Source: Piliocolobus tephrosceles (taxonomy: Eukaryota; Chordata; Mammalia; Primates; Cercopithecidae). Taken from it: DNA of 64,000 nt. The notes below the pieces were generated by a model that ran no database searches, was not told the origin of the DNA, and was given only the letters and a program-made list of their open reading frames with translations. Of this stretch, positions 1 through 12,530 are shown one piece after another (the stretch's first letter is position 1; each line of letters opens with the position of its first letter). A program made the position numbers and the translations under genes. The DNA lies in NCBI RefSeq assembly GCF_002776525.5, contig NC_045439.1:115475699-115539698 (forward strand). The letters are read 5' to 3'.

Positions 1-1369
1 GATTTCGTACACTGGAACTATTCATTCATTCATTCATTCTTCTCTACCCTGGGAGATATAGTTGGTTTGTGGTGGGGTGGTCAACTGATAGTGATAGTAT
101 TGGTTATTTGAAGTCATTGATCCAATACACTTTCTTATGTTGAACTGTTAGGATCTGAGATAATATTTCTCAGACGTGTGGTTCTGGAATTATATATATT
201 GATGATGTTGCTAAAATATGAACTTCACATAACATTTTCTATTGAAACAAAGAGTATAAGCTGAATACAAACTATTTCCAAATAATTATATATAGCAAAG
301 CTCAATTCCTTTATTCCTCATTAATATAAAAAAGTGAGGTCATGAGAAACAGCTCTTTGAAATACAGTGTGTATATAAATTGAAGTGTTTCATATGGGTA
401 ATTCCATCCCTAGTTTTCCAGTTCTACTATTCTGCTGTAGTACTACAGTATTTTCATATTATAAAATAATTGTTGAAGATATTTTAATATTATGTCAAAT
501 CCAAGCTGCAATAAAATATGACACATCATTATTAATGTAATTTTAAATAAGAAAAAAATGCTTTGGAAAAACTACACTGATTGTAAGACACATTCCAATT
601 TCAGAGGTGTTAAAACGTGGATGACATGTGCATGTTAGAATCAATCACACATATTATTCCTAACTCTAAAAGAATACATTTTTACACTAAATAATTCATA
701 TAAAAATCTAAAATATAACTAAATCACATAAGAGGATGGAGAAACATTAAAAAACAGAGTAATAATTAAATTCAACTTCGAATTCCTAGAGGACTAGGTA
801 AATAAAGAAAATTTATTGTACTATTTATTGCATGATTAAAAGGATTTATCCCTCTCAGGGAAGACCAACTTTTTTTTTTTCTGGAACTAAGTTATAAAAA
901 GAAATGCTTATTTGGAACATATATAAAGAGCTCAAGGCAATGTGTGGACATTGTCCTAACAACTGTTTTAAAGAAGATATAGAAACATTTTTATTTGGGC
1001 ATTTCTTCACCCTTGAAAGTGGAAAGCATGAGTGAAAATCTGAACAATGTCTTTATAAATTTTAAAATGAAATTAAATTTATCTAAATATCTTGGCCAAC
1101 ACTTCACATGAAAGAACAAATTGAAAGTAATGTTGTGCCAAGTATGACATTTGTAGCAATGAGATGCGCTGAACTTTGTATTACCCTAAAAGCCACAATT
1201 ATGTGAAACTTAATTGGTATTAAAAATCATTTTCATGGATGGCAGAAGAAAAGCACAAGTTTCAACTGTCTTTAGATTGAGCTTTTTAAGATCAGTAGTT
1301 TTACAAATTGTTATAAAGCTGTTAGGACCAAAGCTAATTCAAATTATGCACTAGGCCCAATTTCTTCCT
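1..1369. other. AT-rich unassigned sequence
   Basis: No gene or repeat family is recognised here. The stretch is strongly AT-rich. A short (TTCA)n run lies near positions 22-42. There is no open frame of note and no Alu or L1 landmark. It could be unique DNA or a badly decayed repeat. Confidence 0.5.
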
Positions 1370-2635
1370 TTTTAAAAGATAAAAACAAATATTTTATTGT
1401 GAAAATTTTCAAACATATGCAAAAAGCGGATAAAATAGTGTAGTGTGCTCCTTTTTATGTATCACTCAACTTGAAACAATGATCGTTTATGGCATTTTTG
1501 TTTCTTTTGTGTCCTTACCCCTGATTGTTTTCAAGGAACTCCAGACAATATAATCATTAATCACTAAAAATTTTTGTCCAAGGCAAGGACTCTCTTTAAA
1601 TATAACCATATTATGATTATCATACCTAAAATTTACTAATTCCTTAGTATCATAGCCACTCAGGGTTTATATTACTTCAATTGTCTTATAAATTTTGTTA
1701 TTAAATTGGTTTTTGCTCAATCAAGATCAAATGATGTCTACATTATAATTGATGTTTCTCTGAAGTCTCTTGGTATGTATAGGATTTCTCTTCATCTCTC
1801 TCCTTTTTTTTTTTTTTTTTTTTTTTGCATGTCCATCAAGCCAGCCCTGCCTGCAGGAAGGGCATTCTTTTTTTTTTTAAATTATACTTTAAGTTCTAGG
1901 GTACATGTGCACAACATGCAGGTTTGTTACATATGTATACATGTGCCATGTTGGTGTGCTGTACCCATTAACTTGTCATTTACATTAAGTATATCTCCTA
2001 ATGCTATCCCTCCCCCCTCCCCCCACCCCACGACAGGCCCCAGTGTGTGATGTTCCCCTTCCTGAGTCCAGGTGATCTCATTGTTCAGTTCCCACCTATG
2101 AGTGAGAACATGCGGTGTTTGGTTTTCTGTTCTTGCAATAGTTTGCTGAGAATGATGGTTTCCAGCTGCATCCATGTCCCTGCAAAGGACACGAACTCTC
2201 TTCATCTCTTTTTAAAAATTTTCTTTCTTTGGTTTTTATTGAAAAATCCAGGTCATTTTCTGTAGCTTTCTTCATGGTCTGTATTTTGCTGATTATATCT
2301 CCAAAGTGTCAATGAACATGTTTCTCTGGCCTCTGAATTTCTGTAAATTTGGAGTTAGCTACAGAGGCTTGATCAGATTCAGGTCATTTTTTAAAAATTG
2401 TGGTAAAAAACATATAACATTAAATGTACCATCTTACCCAACTTCGAGTAAACAGTTCAATAGTGTTAAGATTTAAATAATTTTGTTTCACATGTGTGTA
2501 GACAACTCTCTAGGTGGCAGTTTATACTTTTGAAACGTCAGAGGGTATAGAAAAATCTTTCTTTTTGTGATGTTTTCAGCCATTACTAAATTATTGCCTT
2601 GATCTATTATTTTATTGGGGGTTGGTTGTAAAATG

Positions 2636-2640
<5 letters not shown>
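1370..2640 (+). mobile_element. Old L1M 3'-UTR relic, split by a younger L1 insertion
   Basis: The segments 1370-1786 and 2210-2640 resemble the 3' untranslated region of mammalian-wide L1M elements. Examples are the 'attttgctgattatatctcc' stretch after the insertion and a 'tattgtggtaaaa-catataacatt' type motif near 2400. The element was split when a young L1 3' end landed at 1787-2209. No coding capacity remains. The exact subfamily was not determined. Confidence 0.55.
1787..2209 (-). mobile_element. 5'-truncated young L1 with a 41-bp 3' transduction and target-site duplication
   Basis: Read on the minus strand, the piece is the last ~320 bases of a primate L1 (end of ORF2 plus 3' UTR with its G-rich tract, about 2196 to 1879). 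It is followed by a first A-tail (1878-1868), then 41 bases of non-L1 DNA (1867-1827), then a second long A-tail (1826-1804). A 13-base direct repeat, tctcttcatctct, flanks the unit at 1787-1799 and 2197-2209. Four extra bases (1800-1803) sit between the left repeat and the tail. This is the standard mark of L1 read-through of its own poly(A) signal followed by target-primed insertion. Confidence 0.85.

Positions 2641-2679
<39 letters not shown>
2640..2679. repeat. (TA)n microsatellite
   Basis: About 20 units of TA lie directly beside the poly-T tail of the Alu monomer at 2680. The run probably grew from that tail or from its target site. Confidence 0.9.
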
Positions 2680-2695
<16 letters not shown>

Positions 2696-2817
2696 TTTGG
2701 AGAGACTGCATCTTGCTATGTTGACCAGGCTGATCTTGAACCCCTGACCTTAAGTGATCTTCCCAACTCAACATCTCAAAGCTCTGGGATTACAGGCATG
2801 AGCCACTGTACCCAGCC
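2680..2817 (-). mobile_element. Free left Alu monomer (FLAM-like)
   Basis: A poly-T run passes straight into 'agagactgcatcttgctatg' and ends in 'gggattacaggcatgagcc'. On the minus strand this is one left Alu arm followed directly by an A-tail, with no right arm. That is the structure of a fossil free left monomer rather than a truncated dimer. Confidence 0.7.
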
Positions 2818-3770
2818 TGAATCAATAATTTAATTTCCATGCATGAAAGCAGTTTCAGAATAACAATATTTAAAATAAATAATGTACTTTTTTGATTGGT
2901 ATAATCATTGTTTCAGGTATTATTATGGAAGTCAGCCAGTTTTGGACGAGTTACCAAAAAAAAATCCATCAGAAACTAAATGACAAAGATATACATTCGT
3001 GTCTAGTTTTAAGCTTAAGGAAATTTAGTAAGACTATTTGATAAATGTATAGAGGCAGATACCTACTCAATTTATGTCAGTATGCCATATTTTGTGGTTT
3101 ATAAGAACCACAAACTACTGAGAAGAGGTGAATTGTAAGTGCTGAGTACTAAATTTGTTAAGTCAGCCTTCCTGAACTGGGGTTCCAGAAAAGTATTTAA
3201 GTGGATACTTTCTCAGTTCTCTCGAGGATGGTACATGACAAGTACCACTCTAGATGCAAAACAGATAAATTAGTTCATTACCAACAATAGATACCTTAAT
3301 GCATTAGAGCTTGGGGAATGGGTCAGGAAGGGCTGCTTTAGATTATTCTAGTGATTTTGAATCCTTTAGGCAGAAGAAGTTTAAGATTAAAAAAGTATTT
3401 GCTAGCCTAATTTATTCCTACAAAAGCTAAAGAAAGTTTTGATGTTTCTGTTTATTCTTTGGAGCAATATGGTTTCCTTCCATCTAAAAAATTTGTTTTG
3501 GATTGCGACATAATTAAGATGATCATTTCTATACTCGGTGACATCTGTTTGCTTGGACCTGCTGGTAATTGCATTTAACTAATTCAATCATGGTGTGTTC
3601 CTCACACATTACTGTATTTGACAGACTGTAATTTTGCTGTTTGGTGTGTGTGTTTGTTTTTTCATCAACTTCTTTAAGTCATTTTGATAGTGAAGTTAAC
3701 TTCTTATTTTTTGCTTTTTTAATGCATTTTGGTGTTGCATTTTTCTTTTTTATTTATTTCTTTATTTTAT
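2818..3770. other. Unassigned sequence
   Basis: No repeat family, open frame or RNA gene is recognised. Composition is AT-rich and featureless. Confidence 0.4.
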
Positions 3771-3830
3771 TTTTTGTAGGGTTGGGGTCTCCCTATATTG
3801 CCCAGGCTGGTGGTGTTGCCACTTTTGCCT
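3745..3830 (-). mobile_element. Small Alu/FLAM fragment
   Basis: A T-rich run leads to 'ggggtctccctatattgccc' and 'aggctggt', which match the 3' part of a left Alu arm read antisense. Homology is lost after about 55 bases. It is a decayed fragment. Confidence 0.5.
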
Positions 3831-4034
3831 CATTATAATGGGGATATAGAAGATGGAGTTACATTCCCCCAAAGCCAAAAACATTTCATCTTAGACAATG
3901 AATAAGACTTAGACTTTAAATGGACTCAGAAGTCGCTGAAAATACAGAAGTTACAAATGTAAGAAATACTGCTTTTGCTTTTATCTTCCCTTTGAGCAAT
4001 AACTTTTTTTCTAATTACAGTACCTCTTAAAGAC

Positions 4035-4215
4035 CCTTGTGCCCCATTTGGGACCTTGGAGTGATGGAATTGAGAGCACCATGTTTAATTGTCCCATTTT
4101 GCAATGAGAAACAGACCAAGAGATTCTGAGTGTGGTGCTTAAGACTGTATAGCCAATTACCGGCAAGATCAGAACTAGCCCATTTCTGGGCTTTCTAGTA
4201 TACAACACAACCCGA
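4035..4215 (+). mobile_element. MIR-like SINE relic
   Basis: The order of motifs is typical of MIR: 'cccattttgcaatgagaaac' (consensus 'ccattttacagatgaggaaac'), then a weak 'gccaat...aagatcagaacta' end. The copy is highly diverged. Confidence 0.5.
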
Positions 4216-5040
4216 ACGCTTAATCACTTGCCTGAACATAGCAGCAAGGATTGCTGTTTATTGACAAATTTGGACCCAAGTTTTGTGAACAGATCATGAG
4301 ACATAAAACAAGTGCAGGAGGTTTTTGGTTGATGATGGGCTTTTTGCATTCAGCTACTGTCAAAAGATAATAATATAGAGGATCATTTGCTATTTGGGGA
4401 TCACCTCTAGATCCAGAAAAACAAGGACATTCTCATACTTGGTATGTTTTGTATGAAAAGGGAGAAGGGTAAATGAAATGTTCCTCTTTTCTTGCATAGT
4501 ACCAAGGAACTGGCTTCTTGGTGGGAGAAGGAACAAGAATGATTGCCCTGTAGTGCTTCCTTCTCAGTCTTTGAACATTTGTGTCCTCAACAATATTAAC
4601 TGAGTGGCTACAGGGGCAGGTGCCATGCTGGACCGTGTAGAAACAAGGATGAATACAACAAAATCCTGCTGTCAATGAATACATCATCTACTGCACAGGA
4701 AGGAGTAACTGAATACTTTTGTTAGTAGAGGATGCTTAGCAGCCCTCATTACCAGAAATTTTTCTCTTATATGTAAGCCAAATTCCTCATCATGGCCTGT
4801 TTTCACTCTTTTTGTCCTTTGTGAACAGGGAATACATATAATTGAAGACTATTATTAACTTACCTATTTTTGTCTTCTTGAGGGTGAGATTTCCTTCCTG
4901 TTTTTACTTTGTCTTTGCTGGTTTTTTAAATTTTGTTTTGCTTTTACTTTTCTGCCTTTCTTTGATCTTTGTAGCTCTCCTGTCCAGTGTCTGCTTTGTG
5001 TATGCTGTATCACCATGTAATTTGTGATACACTCTATCAC
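4216..5040. other. Unassigned sequence
   Basis: No recognisable repeat or gene. Open frames here are short and have no recognisable protein feature. Confidence 0.4.
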
Positions 5041-5042
5041 AA

Positions 5043-5181
5043 ATGGTAGATATAAGATCTGTATTTACCTAGGAGAATTAATCCAAAATGGCTGTTTTGA
5101 TCATTTATGACTGCTTATGTTACATGGTAGACATAAGATCTATATCCACCTGGGAGAATTAATCCAAAATGGCTGTTTTGA
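5043..5181. repeat. 81-bp period direct tandem duplication
   Basis: Positions 5043-5100 and 5124-5181 are two copies of a 58-base block (starting 'atggtaga' and ending 'ggctgttttga') with about five differences. The offset is 81 bases. The 23-base spacer is not clearly repeated upstream, so the second half of each unit is better preserved than the first. Confidence 0.85.
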
Positions 5182-5728
<547 letters not shown>

Positions 5729-5735
5729 TAACAAA

Positions 5736-6985
5736 TTTTGAATAAGGTCAAGCTGAAAGACTGGTTGTCTAGACCGAGGCCATGTTCCTCTACTGGTTTC
5801 TGTGTCTGTGATGTTTTTATGAAGTTATGTAGTACTGACTGCACTTGACAGGAGAGGGAAAAACTGACATGTCTACCACAGGCACACTGGTCATTTTGAC
5901 CTTCCTGCTCATTCCTCCTTTCAGAGACTGCTGAACAACCCTCCAGAGAGTGCAGCAGACCAACCTAATGATTGCGCCCAGCCCTAGCTGAGTGGCTGAG
6001 GGATGGACATCTGACCCTAGATGCAGGCTTTTCCAGAAATTTGAAATCGGCATATAGGAACTATTCAGCATTTGTTTGGCTCTTGAACAAACAAATTAAG
6101 CCAGGAAAGCTAGCCCTGACAGAGAGAAGACTAAAGCGGTGGGCATTCACTTCCTGGACAAGTGAATTCCGTCCCTCCTACGGCTGGCTCTACTTCTGCC
6201 GGTGAGATACTTAGTATTCATCCAATAATTTCCCTTTTCTTGCTGAAGAACCTTGTGTAGATTTCAATGCTTTACACTTAAAGGAGCCCCAACATCCAAT
6301 CCAGTGTTTTATTAAGGAAATAATCTGAAGATGTTTTGCTTTGGGGCTTTTTACTTTCTAAGTCAAGACCCATATGTGTCAGTGTTTCTTTTGGTTTTTC
6401 AGTGGTACTGATGGAGTGTTTGTGGGTTTCTTTGGAAAAGTAGGGAGAGGAATTTTTCACCATTTAAAACTTGCCCAGCATTGGAAGGTTGTTCTGCTTC
6501 TCCATTTGATTCCAGATCTGTGGGAACTGGAGGGAAGAACTATGTCTTGATTCTCACATCTGGAGTACCCATTGTGGTGCTCAAACTCCAAGGTGCCCCC
6601 AGGGGACAGTGAAGATCCCTCTTGAGCAGACTTACACTTCGAGATTTCTGTTGAGTATTCAGAGGGTCCCTGCTAGCCCCTTCACCACTGCTGTGCCCTG
6701 CCATCTGGGCTTAGTAGGATCCTAGAAACCTCAGAATTCAACATGTCTTCATAAATATTTTATTTTCTTGAAACAACAACTTTGGAATGCATTGTCATTC
6801 ACTAAGCATGTATCATGCCACCATGGTGGACACTGTGGTTGTCTTTGCAACATTCATCTCCACCTTTCCTGTTATGAAGCATCTCTCCATTCAGTCTCCC
6901 CAGTTCTACACTCCATTGCATAGTTCAAGGGTCTCCAAAAATAAGAACTCTTGTTCACTGTGCAAAGTCACATTTTCTCTTCCCT
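5736..6985. other. Unassigned sequence, moderately GC-rich patches
   Basis: No gene was recognised. The patch at 5940-6200 ('gctgagtggctgaggg' and neighbours) looks like a decayed interspersed repeat, but no family can be named. Open frames on both strands here overlap each other and have no domain signature. Confidence 0.35.
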
Positions 6986-6989
6986 GGAT

Positions 6990-7262
6990 TTGAAGGAGAA
7001 ATTGCATAGCCCTGGTAGCAGCTGGCAGCCATCTTGCAGCAATGAGGACACCAGCGTGAGGGTGAGCCAACATATGGAGTAGGATAGAGTGGAGAGAATT
7101 GCAGAGAAGTGGAGCCAGAGCCTTCAGTGAACGATGCCTGACACTTACCTTACCGAGACTTTTCAGTTACAAAACCCAGTGAATTCCCACTATTGTTTAA
7201 GCCAGTTTGAATTCAATTTTCTGTTATTTTCATCATAAAAAGTTCTGATGAATATAGAGCTT
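6990..7262 (+). mobile_element. MaLR/MLT-like LTR remnant
   Basis: 'ggcagccatcttgcagcaatg', 'ggagccagagcc' and 'attgtttaagccagtttga' followed by 'ttttctgttattt' occur in the order seen near the 3' end of old mammalian MaLR-type LTRs. The family is inferred from memory and the 5' limit is unclear. Confidence 0.45.
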
Positions 7263-7274
7263 TTAAGTTAATTT

Positions 7275-7519
<245 letters not shown>

Positions 7520-8175
7520 CAGCTTCCTAAGCAGTTGGTAATGATAATTCATATCTGTGGAATACTTTTTATTTCTTCAAAGCATATTTGCTATGCTACC
7601 ATCATATTGTTAAGTGTCAACAGTGAGTTCTGATTAATATAGAGGCCAGACACAGATACTACCTGGGAAATAAGTGGATACACATTTATCTAAAGCACAC
7701 AAATGAAAGGGCACTATCAGAATATACAGTAGAGAGATCAGCAATGTCTCCAATAACAGACACAATGGATAAACCTCTGGGTGCCCCAAAAGGGCTTGAA
7801 CATCATTGTGTATAATTCAGTCTGATTGAGTGAGGATCACATTGGAACTTCTGGAAAGTTTCACTGATCAGTGGGCAAAATGTCCCCACTGCCTCCAAAG
7901 CCCACCTGGGTCCTTATGATCAGATCTATGCCAGGAAGCACCTTGTCAATCTTGATGTTACACAATATGACTATGGAGAGTGGATAATACTGTGCACACA
8001 GGCATCAGCAAACCATCTTTTAACATCTTCATTATCCCCAGGCTAGCAGAGTCTGGTCCACTTCCTTTTCTGATCTTAGGGCTGCAGAATTAGCACAAAG
8101 GTCAGTCACCTGGCTGTCTTTGAGGATGTCTGAGGATCGAGCCCTCAGACCAGCTGTAGGTCTGTCAAAGTGGGT
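7520..8175. other. Unassigned sequence
   Basis: No repeat or gene is recognised. Confidence 0.4.
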
Positions 8176-8290
8176 ATCACAATTTTACAAATGGGAAAGT
8201 AAAGACAGTTAAATTAGAGGAGTTAAAATCATTTGCCCTCCAAGTGCACATAACTAGGTGGCAGCAGAACTGAATGAGAACTGAAGTATT
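8176..8290 (+). mobile_element. MIR relic
   Basis: 'cacaattttacaaatgggaaa' followed about 50 bases later by 'gtgcacataactaggtggcag' matches the MIR core and downstream order (ccattttacagatgagg ... aagtcacacagctagtaagtgg). Confidence 0.65.
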
Positions 8291-8825
8291 TTAACTTGCA
8301 GTTCAATCTTTGCTTAACTAGAATGCATTAATGTTTCACTCCCCAGGGAAGTTACCTAAGCAAATTTTGTTGTAAGTTAAAGCCCACAATTAAAGTCAGG
8401 AACAACATTAAATAACCAACCTGAAAAGATTAAGCCAGGATTACTTTGTAGTCATTAATATCTAAGAGTTGATAATGAGACTGGCACATGGTTTCACCAG
8501 ACTTTTGATAACACAGAACAGACATGCTGTAATGACTGTGACAGTAATGCTCACCAAGACAATGCTGGTTTCCTAGCAGGGTGAGGGGCTTCAGGACCTT
8601 AAGGTTTTCCATGACCTTCTCATGTGTATCTTGATTAGTGGCTTTAAGAAAAAGTGAGTAATAGTCTCCTTTCTCATTGCTAATATCTCATTTTGACATA
8701 CCAATAAGGCCTGGAGAGACAGTCCTCTGCCACCATAAATTCTAAACACTGATGGCTAACTTAACCTTATTAGATAAACTAGAATTGGGGGCATCTTAGG
8801 TAATGGATATTTTTAGACAATTCCC
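8291..8825. other. Unassigned sequence
   Basis: No repeat or gene is recognised. Confidence 0.4.
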
Positions 8826-8827
8826 AT

Positions 8828-9055
8828 ATCTCACTTTTCTCAATTATTCAAAAATATTTATTGAACATAGTCTGCCTGTTGGGCACTGTGCTAGTCCCAG
8901 ATATCAAATAAAGAACAAACAAATGTGATCGTCATACTACTGAAGCTTGTAGTTTAGTTGGGGAGGAAACACAAATATGTAATTATGAAACACGACAGAA
9001 CAAAAAGGAAAATAACTCAGTGCTGTGAAGACATATACCAGGGGGCATGTTTTGG
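8828..9055 (-). mobile_element. L2 LINE 3'-end relic
   Basis: 'aaaaatatttattgaacata', 'tgggcactgtgctagtccc', 'aagcttgtagtttagttggg' and 'cagtgctgtgaag' follow the order of the L2 3' end read in reverse complement. Confidence 0.65.
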
Positions 9056-9064
9056 ACTGGGGCA

Positions 9065-9480
9065 TGATATAGTTGGTTGGATATTCATCCCTGCCTAAAT
9101 CTCATCTTGAACTGTAATCCCCAGTATTGGAGGTGCGGTCTGGTGGGAAGTGATTGGATTATGAGGGTAGATTTCTTATGAATGGTTTAACACCATCCCC
9201 TTGCTGCTGTCCTCGGGATAGTGAGTTCTCGTGAGATCTGGTTGTTTTAAAAGTGTGTGGCACCTCCCCTGTCTTGCTCCTGCTTTCACCATGTAAAGTG
9301 TCTGCTCCCCCTTCACCTTCTACCACCATTATAAGCTTCCTAAGACCTCCCCAGAAGCCAAACAGATGTTGGCACTATACTCCCTGCATAGCCTGTAGAA
9401 TCATCAACCAATTAAACATCTATTATAAATCACCCAATCTCAAGTATTTCGTTATAGCAAAGCAAGAACAGCCTAATGCA
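9065..9480 (+). mobile_element. MST-type MaLR LTR (solo)
   Basis: The LTR begins tgatatagttgg and runs through the landmarks 'atctcatcttgaactgtaat', 'gagttctcgtgagatctgg' and 'caccttctaccaccattata' to '...agaacagcctaatgca'. These are shared by MST/THE1 LTRs of the ERVL-MaLR group. Flanking bases gggca (9060-9064) and aggca (9481-9485) look like a 5-bp target-site duplication with one change. No internal region adjoins, so this is a solo LTR made by LTR-LTR recombination. Confidence 0.85.
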
Positions 9481-9685
9481 AGGCACCACTTTCTGAAGGA
9501 ATGATGTTTATGGTGGAAACTGAAAGATGAGAAAAAGCCAGCTAGGTAGAGTGGGAATAAGAGTTTTCTAAGCAAAAGAAAAAGAGGTTACTTATCCTGA
9601 TGAAGGAAAGAACTTGTCCTGCTATAATAACTGAAGCTGGAGTATGTAAGTGAGAGGAGGAAAATAAACTGGGAGAAGTAGGTAG
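9481..9685. other. Unassigned sequence
   Basis: Nothing is recognised. It may include further L2-like bases ('gatgaggaaaagcc'-type run). Confidence 0.35.
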
Positions 9686-9689
9686 GTGT

Positions 9690-9850
9690 AAGCTTATGCA
9701 CTCTGGTCATTTGAACTTTGGAATTTTGAGATATCTGGATTCAAATCTTGGCTTCCTCTCTTATTTATGATCTTGGACATGTCACTTAATTTTGCTGTGA
9801 ATCAGTTTCCATTTCACTAAAACAAGAGTAAAATAATCTTGCACATCTTG
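9690..9850 (+). mobile_element. MIR SINE relic
   Basis: 'actctggtcatttgaac', 'ctggattcaaatcttggct', 'atcttggacatgtcactta' and 'cagtttccatttcactaaaa' occur in exact MIR order. The copy is well spread but clearly recognisable. Confidence 0.8.
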
Positions 9851-10635
9851 CAAACGAATGCAGATTAAGTGGATTTAAATGTCTGGTCCATGGCAGTGTC
9901 AGTACCTTTCCTCCACCATCTGCTTCCTTTACTCTTCCCAGAGCTGTTGATGCGATCTACTCGAATGATTAAATAACTTCGGTTTTCTTTGCCCTCTTCC
10001 ATTATCTTGGGTAGAAGTTGCTTACAACCCAAATAATCAAAAGCTGAATAATCTAGAGTTAACAATTATTTAAGAAATTCTAGTTACATCATTGATATTA
10101 CTTTTATTAATTATAACAAATAGATTTAGAATCAATCATCAAATCTTGGTCTCAGGTCTGATGTTTTGAGATACTCAAGTTCATCTTTGCTTAATGTTTT
10201 GTTTACAAAATAGCTGCAATTTAAAAAAAAAACTTGGAAGAGGCTTTCTGTTTTGATGCATAATATGAAAGCTGACTGTGACTTAGCAAACCAAAAATAT
10301 TTATTCAGAAAATACTTCACTGCAACTATCTGTCCTGGTGAAAGGCAGTTTTTGTTTCAGTGTGATCAATGCAACACAGTGTGTTTTCATTATCAGCTCT
10401 GTTGGTTGAGAGCGGTTCTAGGAAAACACTTGAGCACTGATTCCAAAATCTAACAAGTGCTCAGATTCTCAGAAGCTAGGAAGATGTCACAGGATATACC
10501 CATTCTTCCTAGTGAATGGACTAGATCAGAGTTCAGTTTCTTTCCTTACTCAGCCTTATTATAAGGAAGTATATTGTGAATGAACTTTCTGAAGTGGGAA
10601 CCAGCACTAATAACTTTCAAAAATTCTTTTACAGG
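9851..10635. other. Unassigned sequence
   Basis: No gene or named repeat. Open frames on both strands are short and lack any domain signature. Confidence 0.4.
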
Positions 10636-10654
10636 GAGCTTATGCTTCACACCA

Positions 10655-10815
10655 TCTTAGTGGTGACCTAGGACTGTGACATAGAGACTACCTCCTTGGC
10701 TTCTGTGAGCCTTAGTGTGAAACAGAATACTATGATATCTCCTACCAACCTCACAGGTTGTCATGGGGGTTAGACTAGATGCCATTTATAACCTAGTTGA
10801 GTGTGGGGAGCATTC
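10655..10815 (+). mobile_element. MIR relic
   Basis: 'ggcttctgtgagcctta', 'ctaccaacctcacaggttgt' and 'gggggttagactaga' follow the central MIR order (cctcagtttcc ... cctcatagggttgt ... gaggattaaatga). Confidence 0.55.
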
Positions 10816-10971
10816 ATTCAACAAATCCTGCTGAATGGAAAGAACTAGAGGAGCTCTTTTCCAACCTGGTCCAGGTCTATTATCTTATTTGAGATTTATA
10901 ACAACCCTACAAAGCAGTCAGGACAGACAACTATAAAGTGCTAGACAAATAGCCATACAAAAATGATTTTT

Positions 10972-12060
<1,089 letters not shown>

Positions 12061-12530
12061 AGTTGAGTTGTAATACTGTTACTCTTCTGGCATACTGGAC
12101 TGAACACCACTGGACAGCTTTGGGGAGGGCCTTGTGTTGTCTAATGGAAAACTACCAGTTACTGACAGAGCTGGGCACCGTGCTGTCCCCACCCACTCCC
12201 CACTGCAGGCTGGGAAGCCTCATTGCTAGGAGGCGTTTCTCCTACTAGCTTCTTCCCCTTCTAGAGCAGGGCCACATCAGCTGACTTGCTGTGGGTGAGT
12301 TCTGTCCAAGGGGCTTCACTCCCTCCCTATACACATTTATCTGAGGGTATAATTCTGAGGGACAAGGGACAGCCAAGGCAGATTGAGTTGCTGCTGTTGA
12401 CTTTGCAGCATCTGTTCTTCCCTGCAGGGCTGCTGGGGGCACACTGTTCCAGCGTGCCCTCATGTGCTGATCCATCTCCATCTCCTGGGGCAGCATGAAG
12501 GTTACCATACAGAGTGGTTTGCTCGGTCCT
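12061..12530. other. GC-richer unassigned block
   Basis: This block is visibly more GC-rich than its neighbours (for example 'gctgtccccacccactcccc' and 'ctgcagggctgctgggggca'). Overlapping open frames of 60-145 codons exist on both strands but none carries a recognisable motif, and the frames contradict each other. It could be an old LTR or DNA transposon, a regulatory element, or unique DNA. Confidence 0.3.
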
